This document shows, one piece after another, positions 25,451 to 34,862 of a DNA stretch of 64,000 nt. The DNA lies in contig JADZDP010000024.1 in NCBI GenBank assembly GCA_020850995.1, positions 1 to 64,000 of the forward strand. The letters run 5' to 3'. The notes under the pieces were generated by a model, which was not told where the DNA came from, ran no database searches, and worked only from the letters and a program-made list of their open reading frames with translations. Position 1 is the first letter of the stretch; every line of letters begins with the position of its first letter. The DNA is from Deltaproteobacteria bacterium (GTDB taxonomy: Bacteria; Myxococcota; UBA727; VGSZ01). Both the position numbers and the translations under genes were made by a program.

Positions 25451-27889
25451 TCAAGCCGCCTTCGGTTCCTTCTTCTTGGTGGCCGCCACCGTGACCTCGC
25501 CGCCGAGGCCCGTGCCGATGCGCATGCCGTAGAACGAGCGGTACACGAACACCGCCGAGATGACGAAGAACACCGCCGCCAGGCCGGCGCGCATCCCGGT
25601 GGAGGTGCCCACCGCCAGCTCCACCGCGAGGATGCCGAACAGCGAGGTGAACTTGATGACCGGGTTCATCGCCACCGAGGAGGTGTCCTTGTAGGGGTCG
25701 CCGACGGTGTCGCCCACCACCGTGGCCTCGTGCAGCGGCGTGCCCTTGGCCTTGAGCTCGACCTCGACCAGCTTCTTCGCGTTGTCCCAGGCGCCGCCCG
25801 CGTTGGCCATGTAGTTGGCTTGGAACAAGCCAAAGAGCGCGATGGCTACCAGGTAGCCGATGAACAGCCATTCGTTCAGGAAGGCGAACGAGAGCGCGGA
25901 GAAGAACACGGCGAGGAAGATGTTGAAGGTGCCCTTCTGCGCGGCCTCCGTGCAGATCTGCACGACCTTCTGACTGTCGCTGATGCTGGCCTTCTCGACC
26001 GAGCCATCGAGCTTGATGTTGTCGCGGATGAACTCGACGGCGCGGAAGGCGCCGGTGGCCACGGCCTGGGTGGCGGCGCCCGAGAACCAGAAGATCACCG
26101 AGCCGCCCAGGACGAGCCCGAGCAGGAAGGGCGGATAGAGGAGCGAGAGCTTGTCGACGTTGACCGTGAGGCCGGAGGTCAGTGTGACCACCAGCGAGAA
26201 GATCAGCGTGGTGGCGCCCACCACGGCGGTGCCGATGAGCACGGGCTTGGCGGTGGCCTTGAAGGTGTTGCCCGCGGCGTCGTTGTCCTCGAGGTACTGC
26301 TTGGCCTTGTCGAAGTCCACGTCGAAGCCGAAGCTCTTCTTCACCTCGTCCTTGAAGTTGGGCAGGGACTCGCAGAGCGAGAGCTCGTAGACCGACTGGG
26401 CGTTGTCCGACACCGGGCCGTAGCTATCGACCGCGATGGTGACCGGACCCATCGACAAGAAGCCGAAGGCGAGCAGGCCGAAGGCGAACACGCCCGGCGC
26501 CTGCATCACCGTCGAGGGGATGTCGACGGCGAAGAGGTACGCCACGCCCATCAGCGCCATGATGCAGAGGCCGAGCCAGTAGGCCGCGAAATTGCCGGCG
26601 ATGATGCCCGAGAGCACGTTGAGCGAGGCGCCCTGCCGCGAGGCGTCGACGATCTCCCGCACGTGACCCGACTTCATCGAGGTGAAGACCTTGACCACCT
26701 CGGGGATGAGCGCGCCCGCCAGCGTGCCGCAGCTCATGATGGCGGCCATGCGCCACCACAGGCCGGCCTCGACCTCCACGTCGCCGAGCAGCCAGTTGGT
26801 GACGCCGAAGGTGGCCGCGATGGACACGATGGCCGTGATCCAGATGAGGCGCGTCAGGCCCGCCTCGAAGTCCATCTTGTCGGCGTTCTTCTTGGACGAG
26901 TCGAGCAGCCACGAGACGCCGTAGGAGAGCAGCGAGGTCAGGATCATGATCGCGGCGACGACGAAGATCCAGGTGATCAGCTCGCCGCGCAGGCGCTCGG
27001 CCACGGCCAGCATGATGAAGGTGATGAGCGCGACCGCCGTGACGCCGTAGGTCTCGAAGCCGTCTGCCGTAGGACCCACCGAGTCGCCGGCGTTGTCGCC
27101 CGCGCAGTCGGCGATGACGCCGGGGTTGCGCGCGTCGTCTTCCTTGATCTTGAAGACGATCTTCATCAGGTCGCTGCCGACGTCGGCGATCTTGGTGAAG
27201 ATGCCGCCCGCAATGCGCAGCGCGGAGGCGCCGAGCGAGGTGCCGATGGCGAAGCCGATGAAGCACGCGCCCGCGATGCCGCTCGGGACCACCAGCAGCG
27301 TGACCAGCATGATCAAGAGCACCAGCGAGACCAACACCATGCCGATCGACATGCCGGCCTTGAGCGGGATCGAGTACGCCGGGTAGGGCTTGCCCATCAG
27401 CGAGGCGAAGGCCGACGCCGAGTTGGCGTAGTTGTTCATGCGCATGCCAAACCAGGCGATGGCCGAGGAGCCGGCGATGCCGAGCAGCGAGTAGGCGAGG
27501 ATGATGACGACGGCGCCACGACCAGCATCGAGGGGACGCAGCCAGCCGAAGTACGCGACCACGACGACAGCGACCAGGCCCCAGAGGATGCCGATGAACT
27601 TGATCTGCGTGATCACATAGGTCTTGCACGTGGCGTAGATGAGCTCCGAGATGTCCTTCATTGCCTGGTGCACGGGCAGCTTCTGCACGCCCAAGAACAT
27701 CACCAGGCCGACGACCAGGCCGAGCACCGCGATGGCCACGCCAGCGCCGAGCAGGGTGGTGGCGGGCATGCCGGCCACGGTGACCGCGGAGAACTGCGGC
27801 AGCGGGATGTCCCCTTCGCTCGCCAAGGCTCCGGGGGCGCCCACGAAGAAGGCTGCGAACGCCGAGAGCCACAGCCACACAGACCGCAT
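25451..27889 (-). CDS. hppA: Membrane-bound ion-pumping pyrophosphatase
   Basis: The enzyme couples pyrophosphate hydrolysis to H+ (or Na+) transport across the membrane. The 812-residue protein has an N-terminal signal-like helix and about 16 transmembrane segments. The substrate site is visible as DVGSDLMKIVFKIKEDDARNP followed by DCAGDNAGDSVGPTADGFETY (cited as two motifs) and a C-terminal GDTVGDPYKDTSS. The motif GNTFKA has Lys where K+-dependent enzymes have Ala, so it is probably K+-independent and H+-pumping. ATG 27889 has GGAGG 6 bases upstream. Confidence 0.97.
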   Translation of the reverse strand: MRSVWLWLSAFAAFFVGAPGALASEGDIPLPQFSAVTVAGMPATTLLGAGVAIAVLGLVVGLVMFLGVQKLPVHQAMKDISELIYATCKTYVITQIKFIGILWGLVAVVVVAYFGWLRPLDAGRGAVVIILAYSLLGIAGSSAIAWFGMRMNNYANSASAFASLMGKPYPAYSIPLKAGMSIGMVLVSLVLLIMLVTLLVVPSGIAGACFIGFAIGTSLGASALRIAGGIFTKIADVGSDLMKIVFKIKEDDARNPGVIADCAGDNAGDSVGPTADGFETYGVTAVALITFIMLAVAERLRGELITWIFVVAAIMILTSLLSYGVSWLLDSSKKNADKMDFEAGLTRLIWITAIVSIAATFGVTNWLLGDVEVEAGLWWRMAAIMSCGTLAGALIPEVVKVFTSMKSGHVREIVDASRQGASLNVLSGIIAGNFAAYWLGLCIMALMGVAYLFAVDIPSTVMQAPGVFAFGLLAFGFLSMGPVTIAVDSYGPVSDNAQSVYELSLCESLPNFKDEVKKSFGFDVDFDKAKQYLEDNDAAGNTFKATAKPVLIGTAVVGATTLIFSLVVTLTSGLTVNVDKLSLLYPPFLLGLVLGGSVIFWFSGAATQAVATGAFRAVEFIRDNIKLDGSVEKASISDSQKVVQICTEAAQKGTFNIFLAVFFSALSFAFLNEWLFIGYLVAIALFGLFQANYMANAGGAWDNAKKLVEVELKAKGTPLHEATVVGDTVGDPYKDTSSVAMNPVIKFTSLFGILAVELAVGTSTGMRAGLAAVFFVISAVFVYRSFYGMRIGTGLGGEVTVAATKKKEPKAA

Positions 27890-28013
27890 GAAATCCTCCA
27901 GGGGGGGAAAAGGTCGGACGCGGCCTGCTAGCGGAACCGGCCAGGGCCGTCGAGGGCCGAGCGCCAGCCGCCGCGGCAAGGCTGCACGGGCCGCCTGATG
28001 GCATGCTGGGCTG

Positions 28014-28565
28014 GTGCCCCTGCTGCTCGCCGCCCTCCTCTCTGCCGCTGCACCCGCGCTCGGGCCCATCGAGGCGGAGCCGCTAGCGGGGCCCGCCGTG
28101 CGCGTCCCTGGGGAGCTGCCGGGGAAGCCCGCGATCCTGTTGGTGGCTTTCGAGCGCGCCCGCGCCGACCAGCTCGACCGTGCGTGGCAGGGGCTCCTGC
28201 CCCTCGAGCGTGAGCAGGCAGGGCTCGTGGCGTACCAGGCGCCCGTCATCGGCGAGGTCAACGCGGTCTTACGCGCCGTGATCCTGACCAGCCAACGACT
28301 GGGCGTGCCGAAAGACCGCCACGCGCGTTACCTGCCGCTCTTCGCGGATCGCAAGAAGATCATGGGATCTCTAGGGGTTAGCGACCCGCACGCCTGCCTG
28401 GCGCTGGTCGCGCGCGACGCCGCGATCGTGGCGGTGCTGACGGACGCCTGCGCCCCCGACCTGCCTGCACGGGTGCGCACGCTGCTGGCGCCCACGGGGG
28501 CTGCTCCCGTGGCGCCTGCGGGCGCGCCGGGACCGGCGGCGGCCCCGTTGCCCTCATTGCCGTGA
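28014..28565 (+). CDS. Exported thioredoxin-fold-like hypothetical protein
   Basis: A signal peptide (to about residue 16) precedes one domain with alternating strands and helices: PAILLVAFERARADQLDRAW, then GLVAYQAPVIGEV and HACLALVARDAAIVAVL. The pattern recalls thioredoxin-like folds, including ATP10-like proteins, but no CxxC is present and I would not assign a function. The C-terminus is Pro/Ala-rich. The start is GTG. Its stop overlaps the start of the next gene by four bases. Confidence 0.6.
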   Translation: MPLLLAALLSAAAPALGPIEAEPLAGPAVRVPGELPGKPAILLVAFERARADQLDRAWQGLLPLEREQAGLVAYQAPVIGEVNAVLRAVILTSQRLGVPKDRHARYLPLFADRKKIMGSLGVSDPHACLALVARDAAIVAVLTDACAPDLPARVRTLLAPTGAAPVAPAGAPGPAAAPLPSLP

Positions 28566-29215
28566 GCGCTATGGGGCCCCGCGTGTCTGCCCAAACGCGC
28601 CTGGTGGCAGCGGTGAGCACCAGTGGCCTGGTGCTTGGTGCCCTGGCCGGCGCCCGCCTCGAGCACCCCTGGTGGGCGGCGGCGCTGGCCCCCGTGCCCT
28701 TGCTGGTGGCCGCGCGCTGCCTGCCGCTCCCGCTGGCGTTGCCGCTGGTGATGGTGGTGGGCCTGGCGGCGCGCCTGGTGGGCGCCCTGAGCGTCGCCGA
28801 AAGCACCCTCGCTACCAGCGCCATTGGCGCGGCGGCCCTCGCGCTCGCGCTCCTCGCCGACCGCGCGGGCAGTACCCGCTGGCCGCGCCTGGGCGCCCTG
28901 GCCTTCCCGCTCTCGGTCGTGGCCCTCGACGCGGGGCTCGGCGCCCTCGAGCAGCCGGCGCGCGCGCTGCCGGTGGCGAGCGCGGGGCTGGCCGCGACGC
29001 TCCACGCTGGGCTCGGCGTTGCGGCGCCGCCCCTCGCGTGCGCGGCGCTCGCCGTGGCGCTCGCCGGCCTCGCGTGCATTGGCAACTGGCATCGCCAAGA
29101 CCCGCTGCCGCGCGAGCTGCGCGAGGCGAGCGCGCGCCAGGTCGCCGTGGGCGCCGTGCTCACCGTGGGCGCGCTCTTCGCCGCCGCAAAGGTGCTGACG
29201 TCGGCCGGCGGGTAG
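28562..29215 (+). CDS. Hypothetical polytopic membrane protein
   Basis: About six hydrophobic helices spread through the 217 residues; no family is recognised. The GTG start overlaps the preceding stop (GTGA), so it is translationally coupled to the thioredoxin-like gene, and the M23 peptidase gene follows 36 bases later. Confidence 0.6.
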   Translation: MSAMGPRVSAQTRLVAAVSTSGLVLGALAGARLEHPWWAAALAPVPLLVAARCLPLPLALPLVMVVGLAARLVGALSVAESTLATSAIGAAALALALLADRAGSTRWPRLGALAFPLSVVALDAGLGALEQPARALPVASAGLAATLHAGLGVAAPPLACAALAVALAGLACIGNWHRQDPLPRELREASARQVAVGAVLTVGALFAAAKVLTSAGG

Positions 29216-29251
29216 CTTGGCTTTGGCGGCGCTCCGTGCGATGGCGTGCCC

Positions 29252-30715
29252 ATGGCCGCGCACAAGCACAGCTCCGGGCAGCCCATGTTCTTCGGGCGCA
29301 AGCTCGCCGTCGTGGTGGTGGTGGCGTTGGTGCCGGTGCTCGCCTACCTCTTGTGGGCCGGCATGCGCGAAGGCCCGGCGCCGCAGGTCGAGCTCACGAG
29401 CGACCTGCCGGCGGTGGGGCAAGCGACCACGCTCACCATCACCGTCAAAGAGCCGTCGCGCGGCCTCTCGTCGCTGAAGGTGCTGGCGGGCGGGCCGGCG
29501 CTGAAGACGCCCGTCACGCTGCTCGAGCAGAGCTTCGAGCCCGCGCCCGCGCACAAGCCTTGGGTGACGCCGGCGACCACCGAGACCACCGTCACCGTGG
29601 TGGTCGGCAAGCGCTCCATGCCCGAGCTGGTGCCCGGGCAGCTGGTGGTGCGCGTGGTGGCTGGGCGCGCCGGCACCTGGATGCGCCAGCCCGCGCCCGC
29701 CGAGGTGGAGCGGAGCTTCGAGGTGCGCTTGCAGCCGCCGGCGCTCACCGCGACCTCGTCGTTCGTGCACCCGTCCCAAGGGGGCGCCGAGGCCCTGGTG
29801 TACGAGGTGGGCCCCTCGTCGGTGAAGGACGGCGTCGCCGTGGGCGACTGGTTCTTCCCGGGGGCCCCGCTGCCGGGCGGCGCGCCCTCGCAGCGCGTGG
29901 TGTTGTTTGCGGTGCCCTACGACCTCGAGGTGAGCGAGGCCGAGGCCAAGGAGCGCATCAAGCTCGTGGCCGTCGACGACGTGGGCAACGGCGCCGAGCA
30001 GCGCTTCGTGCACAAGTTCTTCCCACGCCCCATGGGCAAGGACACCATCGGGCTCAAGGACACCTTCATGAAGAAGGTGGCCGGGGAGATCTATGCGCGC
30101 ACCCCCGAGCTCACGCAGAAGGGCTCCCTGGTCGACGACTACCTGCAACTGAACGGGGATCTGCGCCGCGCCAACAACGCCACGCTCAAGGAGCTGGCCG
30201 CCAAGAGCGTGCCGAAGTTCCTGTGGAGCCAGACCTTCCAGCCCATGCAGAACGCGGCCGTGAAGGGCAGCTTCGCCGACCGCCGCGCCTATATGTTCGA
30301 GGGCAAGCAGGTCGACACCCAAGACCACCTGGGCTTCGACCTGGCCAGCCTCGAGCGGGCGCCGGTGCAGGCCGCCAACGCGGGGACCGTGGTGCTGGCG
30401 CGTTACTTCGGCATCTTCGGTAACGCAGTGGTCATCGACCACGGCTTCGGCCTGCAGACCCTCTACGCCCACCTGTCGAGCATCGGGGCCAAGGAAGGCG
30501 ACGCCGTGGCGCGGGGCCAAGAAATCGGCCGAACGGGCGCCACGGGCCTGGCCGGAGGCGACCACCTGCACTTCACCACGGTGCTGCACGGCTTGCCCGT
30601 GAACCCCATCGAGTGGTGGGACGCCCATTGGATCCGCGATCGCCTGAAGCTGAAGCTGGGCGATGCCCTGCCCTGGGCAGAGCAGGCTCCGGTGCCTCCT
30701 GCCGGTGCTCCTTGA
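29252..30715 (+). CDS. M23-family (LytM-type) metallopeptidase
   Basis: A transmembrane anchor at about residues 17-38 is followed by a beta-rich extracytoplasmic region. The M23 domain lies at about 345-460. Zinc-site motifs are HLGFD and HLHF, with IDHGFGLQTLYAHLSSI between them. Family members cut peptidoglycan cross-bridges or activate amidases. All key ligands are present, so it looks active. ATG 29252 or GTG 29246 could start it. It may form an operon with the two preceding genes. Confidence 0.9.
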   Translation: MAAHKHSSGQPMFFGRKLAVVVVVALVPVLAYLLWAGMREGPAPQVELTSDLPAVGQATTLTITVKEPSRGLSSLKVLAGGPALKTPVTLLEQSFEPAPAHKPWVTPATTETTVTVVVGKRSMPELVPGQLVVRVVAGRAGTWMRQPAPAEVERSFEVRLQPPALTATSSFVHPSQGGAEALVYEVGPSSVKDGVAVGDWFFPGAPLPGGAPSQRVVLFAVPYDLEVSEAEAKERIKLVAVDDVGNGAEQRFVHKFFPRPMGKDTIGLKDTFMKKVAGEIYARTPELTQKGSLVDDYLQLNGDLRRANNATLKELAAKSVPKFLWSQTFQPMQNAAVKGSFADRRAYMFEGKQVDTQDHLGFDLASLERAPVQAANAGTVVLARYFGIFGNAVVIDHGFGLQTLYAHLSSIGAKEGDAVARGQEIGRTGATGLAGGDHLHFTTVLHGLPVNPIEWWDAHWIRDRLKLKLGDALPWAEQAPVPPAGAP

Positions 30716-30765
30716 TTTTCCGGTCGGATCCGCGCTTACATGCGCGCGTCGAAGCGAGGGAACGC

Positions 30766-31851
30766 ATGGCCGCCAAGAAGACGAAGAAGCCCGCCAAGAA
30801 ACCCGCCACGAAGGCCGCGCCCAAGAAGGCCGCCAAGAAGGCCGCACCAAAGAAGGCCGCCAAGAAGGCCGCACCGAAGAAGGCCGCGCCCAAGAAGGCC
30901 GCGCCCAAGAAGGTCGCTGCCAAGCCCGCGCCCAAGAAGGCCGCGCCCAAAAAGGCCGCTGCCAAGCCCGCGCCCGCGAAGGCCGCGCCCGCGAAGGCCG
31001 CGCCGTCGACGTCGTCGCGCTGGGACAAGCCGATCATCAAGGAGAAGGCGGTCTCCAAGGGGGACACGTCGGTGAGCAAGAGCGCCACGCCGTCGGCCAA
31101 GGGGCCCGGCGGCGCGCGCGTGTGCTGGCACGACCTGATGACCACCGACCCGAACCGCGCGCGCGAGTTCTACGCCGCGCTCATGCCGTGGAAGACGCGG
31201 CCGCAGATGCTGCAGCCCCTCGGCGAGACCCAGCGCATCGAGGCCGGCGGCACCGAGGTGGGCGGCATCGTGTCGCTGCCCGAGAGCGAGGGCATCGCCT
31301 CGCACTGGATGCCGTACGTGCGCGTGCGCAACCTCGACGAGGTCATCGGGCGCGCCAAGAAGCTCGGCGGCTTCGTGCCGGTGCCCGCCACCAAGCTCGA
31401 TGGCGTGGGCCGCTTCGCCGTCATCGCCGACCCGCGCGGCGCGCACATCTCGCCCATCGAGATGAGCGCCAGCATGCCCACGACCACCGGCACGCAGCCC
31501 GGCTGGTCGACGTGGAACGAGGTGCTGAGCGACGATCCCGCGGCGTCGGCGCGCTTCTTTGCCGGCGTGTTCGGCTGGAAGACGGAAGAGTCGGAGATGG
31601 GCGGGCTCGGCAAATACATCATCTTCACCGACGGCAAGGAGCAGGTGGCGGGTGCCATGAAGGCGCCCGAGGGCGTGGCGCCCCACTGGCTCTCGTACTG
31701 GGCCACCAACGACCTCGATCGATCGCTCGCCAAGGTGAAGGAGCGCGGTGGTCAGGTGCCCATGCCGCCGATGACGGTCCCGAACATCGGCCGCTTCGCG
31801 GTGGCCGTCGACCCCACCGGCGCGTCCTTCGCCCTCCATCAGCCCGCGTGA
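30766..31851 (+). CDS. Two-domain VOC (glyoxalase-like) protein with histone-H1-like Lys/Ala tail
   Basis: Residues ~3-85 are a Lys/Ala/Pro-rich tail of repeated KKAAPKKAA units, like histone H1 or bacterial Hc1/AlgP tails. Two vicinal-oxygen-chelate domains follow (about 120-235 and 245-361). Each opens with the usual VCWHDLMTTDPNRAREFYAA or WNEVLSDDPAASARFFAGVF pattern. They resemble the tandem-VOC glyoxalase-like family of unknown substrate. The start at ATG 30766 has GAGG upstream. The tail probably binds DNA or another polyanion. Confidence 0.85.
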   Translation: MAAKKTKKPAKKPATKAAPKKAAKKAAPKKAAKKAAPKKAAPKKAAPKKVAAKPAPKKAAPKKAAAKPAPAKAAPAKAAPSTSSRWDKPIIKEKAVSKGDTSVSKSATPSAKGPGGARVCWHDLMTTDPNRAREFYAALMPWKTRPQMLQPLGETQRIEAGGTEVGGIVSLPESEGIASHWMPYVRVRNLDEVIGRAKKLGGFVPVPATKLDGVGRFAVIADPRGAHISPIEMSASMPTTTGTQPGWSTWNEVLSDDPAASARFFAGVFGWKTEESEMGGLGKYIIFTDGKEQVAGAMKAPEGVAPHWLSYWATNDLDRSLAKVKERGGQVPMPPMTVPNIGRFAVAVDPTGASFALHQPA

Positions 31852-31864
31852 CCCGTCGCGCCGC

Positions 31865-32566
31865 GTGAGGATCGCGCTCGCATCGGTGATCCTGGCGGCG
31901 GCGCTGTTCGCGGCAGGGGCGCGCGCGCAGGTGGCGGTGGTCACCGCGCACGACGCCAACGACGCGCAGCAGAACTGGCTGGCGGGGGCGGTGGCGGCAG
32001 GAGCCATGGCGCACTGGCAGGCGCTGTCGCCGCAGCTCCTGCCCCAGGACTATCAGCGCTGCGCCGCCACCGACTTCGCCTGCTTCTGCGCGATCGCCAA
32101 GGCGCGTGGCGCCTCGCACGTGCTGGTGATCGGCGTGGCGCCGCTCGGCGCCCGCGAGGCCGTGGTCTCCGCGCAGCTGCTCGCGGCCAGCGACGCGCGC
32201 ATGCTCTTCGAGGAGGCGGTGGTGCAGCCCGGCGAGCGCGGCGGTGACGACGTCGGACGCGCGGTGGTGCTCGAGATGGTCGCGCGCTTGGTGAGCAAGG
32301 AGGGACCTCCTGCGGTGGCGCCGCGTCCGGCCCCGCCACCGACCGACGACGCAGCGGCGCCGCTCATCAGCCCTCTCGGTATGACTGGGCTTGGTGCCCT
32401 CGGCGTGGGCGCCCTCGCCGGCGGGGTGGGCGCCACGGTGGCCACGCTGCAGGTCACCTTGGCCGCCGACTACGAAGGGGCGAGCACCTCGGCCATCGTC
32501 GCTACCACCGTGGCGGGGGTCGCCTTGCTCGCGGGCGCCGTGATCCTGGCGGTGGACGGGCTGTAG
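31865..32566 (+). CDS. Hypothetical exported protein with C-terminal transmembrane helices
   Basis: A signal peptide ends at GARAQ. The next ~110 residues (ASHVLVIGVAPLGAREAVV, QLLAASDARMLFEEAVV) resemble the periplasmic nucleotide-free alpha/beta domain common in Myxococcota proteins of unknown role. A Pro-rich linker and two hydrophobic helices close the protein. The GTG start lies 13 bases after the VOC gene, and the gene ends 4 bases from the convergent kinase. Confidence 0.6.
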   Translation: MRIALASVILAAALFAAGARAQVAVVTAHDANDAQQNWLAGAVAAGAMAHWQALSPQLLPQDYQRCAATDFACFCAIAKARGASHVLVIGVAPLGAREAVVSAQLLAASDARMLFEEAVVQPGERGGDDVGRAVVLEMVARLVSKEGPPAVAPRPAPPPTDDAAAPLISPLGMTGLGALGVGALAGGVGATVATLQVTLAADYEGASTSAIVATTVAGVALLAGAVILAVDGL

Positions 32567-32570
32567 GGCG

Positions 32571-34706
32571 CTATTTGCAGTTCGCGCGGTTGATGCATGT
32601 CCCCAGCGCCGTCTTGGTGGCCAGCGTACCGTTCCTAGACCACTCCCTGTACTCCCTGTCGCAGCGCGCACAGGAGGCCGCCACGTCTGCGAGCGTGCGT
32701 AGCTTCGGGGGCTCCGCAGCCTTCTGCTCTGTAGCAGCCGCGACCTTCGGCTTTGGCTCCTCGGCCTTGGTAGACTCCGCCGCAGGCTTGGACGGCTGCA
32801 CGCGCGCGTGCTCGGGTGCGCGCGCGCGCGTGGCACCTCGGTCGCTGCCTTTCCTCGCTGATGGCGCAGCCTGCGATGCGGGCTCGAACGCTTCGCCGAC
32901 GGCTGCCGCCGCCGTCCCCTCCGGAGCAGCCGGCTCGGACGTGGCCGGCTCGGACGTGGCCGGCTCGGACGTGGCCGGCGCGGCGGCAGGGGCGACGCCT
33001 GCGTCGAGCGCGCTCGGAGAAGGCGCGCTCGCCTCGACCGGCGTGGGCGCCAGCGCCAGCGCCGCGGGCGCAGGCGGCGCCGGCTGGGTGAGGGCCGCCT
33101 CGTGCGCGTCCGCTGCGCCATCGACGACGTCGTCGGGGGCGCTGGCCTGGCGATCGAGCGACATCACCAGCACCACGGCGGCGATGACCACCGCACCGAT
33201 CCCCGCCGCCACCAGCGCCGGCGCGCGACGACGCGGCAAGGCCAGCGCCTCCACGTCGTCGAGCTCGAGCGCCTTCACCGCCGGCCGCGACTTGCTCTTG
33301 CCCGAGGCGTGCGGCCGCGCCACGCGCTCGGTGTGCTCCACCGGTGCGCGCGCTGCCCTCACCGCATCGACCTCGCCGGTGGTGGCGGTGACCGGCCCCG
33401 ACCTCGACGCGCGCGCCGACGCCGACTGCTCGTCGGTGGAGCGCTCGGCGCGCGCCGCCGCGGCGGTGCGCTCGGGGGCCATGAGCTTCTTCGAGTCGGT
33501 GGTCAGCCGGGTGGGGTCTTGGTGCAGGTCGCGGGACCCGGGCGGCGGCATGGCACCACCGGGGGTCGAGCTCGACTGCTCGTCGCGCATGAGGCGCGTG
33601 CTCTGGTGCGCCGTGGAGGCCTCGTCGGTGGCGCGGGCCAACGACACGCTCTGGCTCTGCGTGCTCTCGAAGTTGGTGCGGAAGCTCGCCACCGTGACGC
33701 GGCCGTAGCGCGCCAACAGCTCGCGCTCTTTGCGGATCTCGTCGCCGAACAGCTCGTTGACCACGTCGCGCACGCCGCGCACGCCGGTGCCCGGGAAGCG
33801 CCAGTGCAGGTGCGAGGCCAGCGCCTCGCGGAAGTCGCCGCAGGTGGCGAAGCGCTTCTTCGGCTCGGGGTGCAGGGCCTTCGCGATGATCTTGGCGACG
33901 TCGTGATCGAGGCCCTGCCACTTGGGCGGCACGAAGCTGCCGCGCCCCGCCACCTGCCAGATGTCGTTGGCGCTCATGCCCTCGTAGAAGCGCTCGCCGG
34001 CCAAGAGCTCGTACGCGAGCACGCCGCAGGCGAACAGGTCGGCGCGCGCGTCGATGGGATCGCCGCGCGCCTGCTCGGGCGCCATATAGGCCATCTTGCC
34101 CATGACGACGTTCGGCTGCGTGCGCTCCACCTTGAGCTTCGAGGCCGCCAGGCCGAAGTCGATGAGCTTGACCTCGCCCTCGTAGGACACCAGCACGTTC
34201 TGCGGGCTGACGTCGCGGTGCACCAGGTTGAGCGGCTCGCCGGTGATGGGGTGGTTGCGCCGGTGGGCGTAGTCGAGCGCCTCCAGCACCTCGCACACCA
34301 AGTGCAGCGCCGTGGCCGGCGGGAGGATGCGCTCGCGTTGCCGGCAGCGATCCTGCAAGGTGCGGATGTCGCGCCCCGAGATGTACTCCATCGCCAGGTA
34401 GTACTCGTCGCCCACGCGGCCCACGTCGAACACGTGGCAGATGTTGGCGTGGTTGAGCGTCACCACCACGCGCGCCTCGTCGATGAAGCGGGTGACGTAC
34501 TCGCGGTCTCTGGTCAGCTCGGCGCGCAGCTTCTTGATGACGCAGTAGCGCTCGAGTCCGGCAATGGCGCCGAACTTCCCGAGGTACACCTCGCCCATGC
34601 CACCGCGAGCGAAGCGCTGCAGCAACAAATAGGAGCCGAACGCGCGCGGGAACGCATCGGGATCGTCGTCGGCGAGGTTCTCGACGCTCGGTGATGCCTT
34701 GGACAT
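32571..34706 (-). CDS. Membrane-anchored Hanks-type Ser/Thr protein kinase with Cys-rich C-terminus
   Basis: The kinase domain covers about residues 24-310: loop FARGGMGEVYLG, lysine in CVIKKL, HRDVSPQNV, DFGLAAS, MAPEQ. A Ser/Thr/Arg-rich linker with many potential phosphosites follows. One transmembrane helix lies near residue 495, then a Pro/Ala linker with three ATSEP repeats. The last ~45 residues hold four cysteines (CARC ... CINRANC) that could form disulfides outside. ATG 34706 is used; an in-frame ATG at 34742 exists. The three 15-base repeats are at 32932-32976. Confidence 0.93.
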   Translation of the reverse strand: MSKASPSVENLADDDPDAFPRAFGSYLLLQRFARGGMGEVYLGKFGAIAGLERYCVIKKLRAELTRDREYVTRFIDEARVVVTLNHANICHVFDVGRVGDEYYLAMEYISGRDIRTLQDRCRQRERILPPATALHLVCEVLEALDYAHRRNHPITGEPLNLVHRDVSPQNVLVSYEGEVKLIDFGLAASKLKVERTQPNVVMGKMAYMAPEQARGDPIDARADLFACGVLAYELLAGERFYEGMSANDIWQVAGRGSFVPPKWQGLDHDVAKIIAKALHPEPKKRFATCGDFREALASHLHWRFPGTGVRGVRDVVNELFGDEIRKERELLARYGRVTVASFRTNFESTQSQSVSLARATDEASTAHQSTRLMRDEQSSSTPGGAMPPPGSRDLHQDPTRLTTDSKKLMAPERTAAAARAERSTDEQSASARASRSGPVTATTGEVDAVRAARAPVEHTERVARPHASGKSKSRPAVKALELDDVEALALPRRRAPALVAAGIGAVVIAAVVLVMSLDRQASAPDDVVDGAADAHEAALTQPAPPAPAALALAPTPVEASAPSPSALDAGVAPAAAPATSEPATSEPATSEPAAPEGTAAAAVGEAFEPASQAAPSARKGSDRGATRARAPEHARVQPSKPAAESTKAEEPKPKVAAATEQKAAEPPKLRTLADVAASCARCDREYREWSRNGTLATKTALGTCINRANCK
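32932..32976. repeat. Three tandem 15-base repeats inside the kinase gene
   Basis: Three identical 15-base units (GGCTCGGACGTGGCC on the plus strand) encode repeated Ala-Thr-Ser-Glu-Pro in the linker of the kinase. Such in-frame units can expand or contract by slippage, changing linker length. Confidence 0.85.
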
Positions 34707-34862
34707 GTGTCCGTTCCGCGAAGCTCCTGCGCAGCCTAGCATTCACCGAGAACGGGCGCGCTCCATCTGCGATCTCCCCAGGGCCCGCCGCCAGGCGGCG
34801 GATATCGCGCCCCATGTACGGGCGTGCCGCACAGCGCGTGGCACAGCGGCACCGCGGGGCGC

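Noticed and set aside
25313..27931. An 872-codon plus-strand open frame opposite hppA
   Set aside because: The translation is almost entirely Glu, Asp, His and Arg, the typical shadow of a membrane protein gene on the other strand at high GC. hppA motifs are clear.
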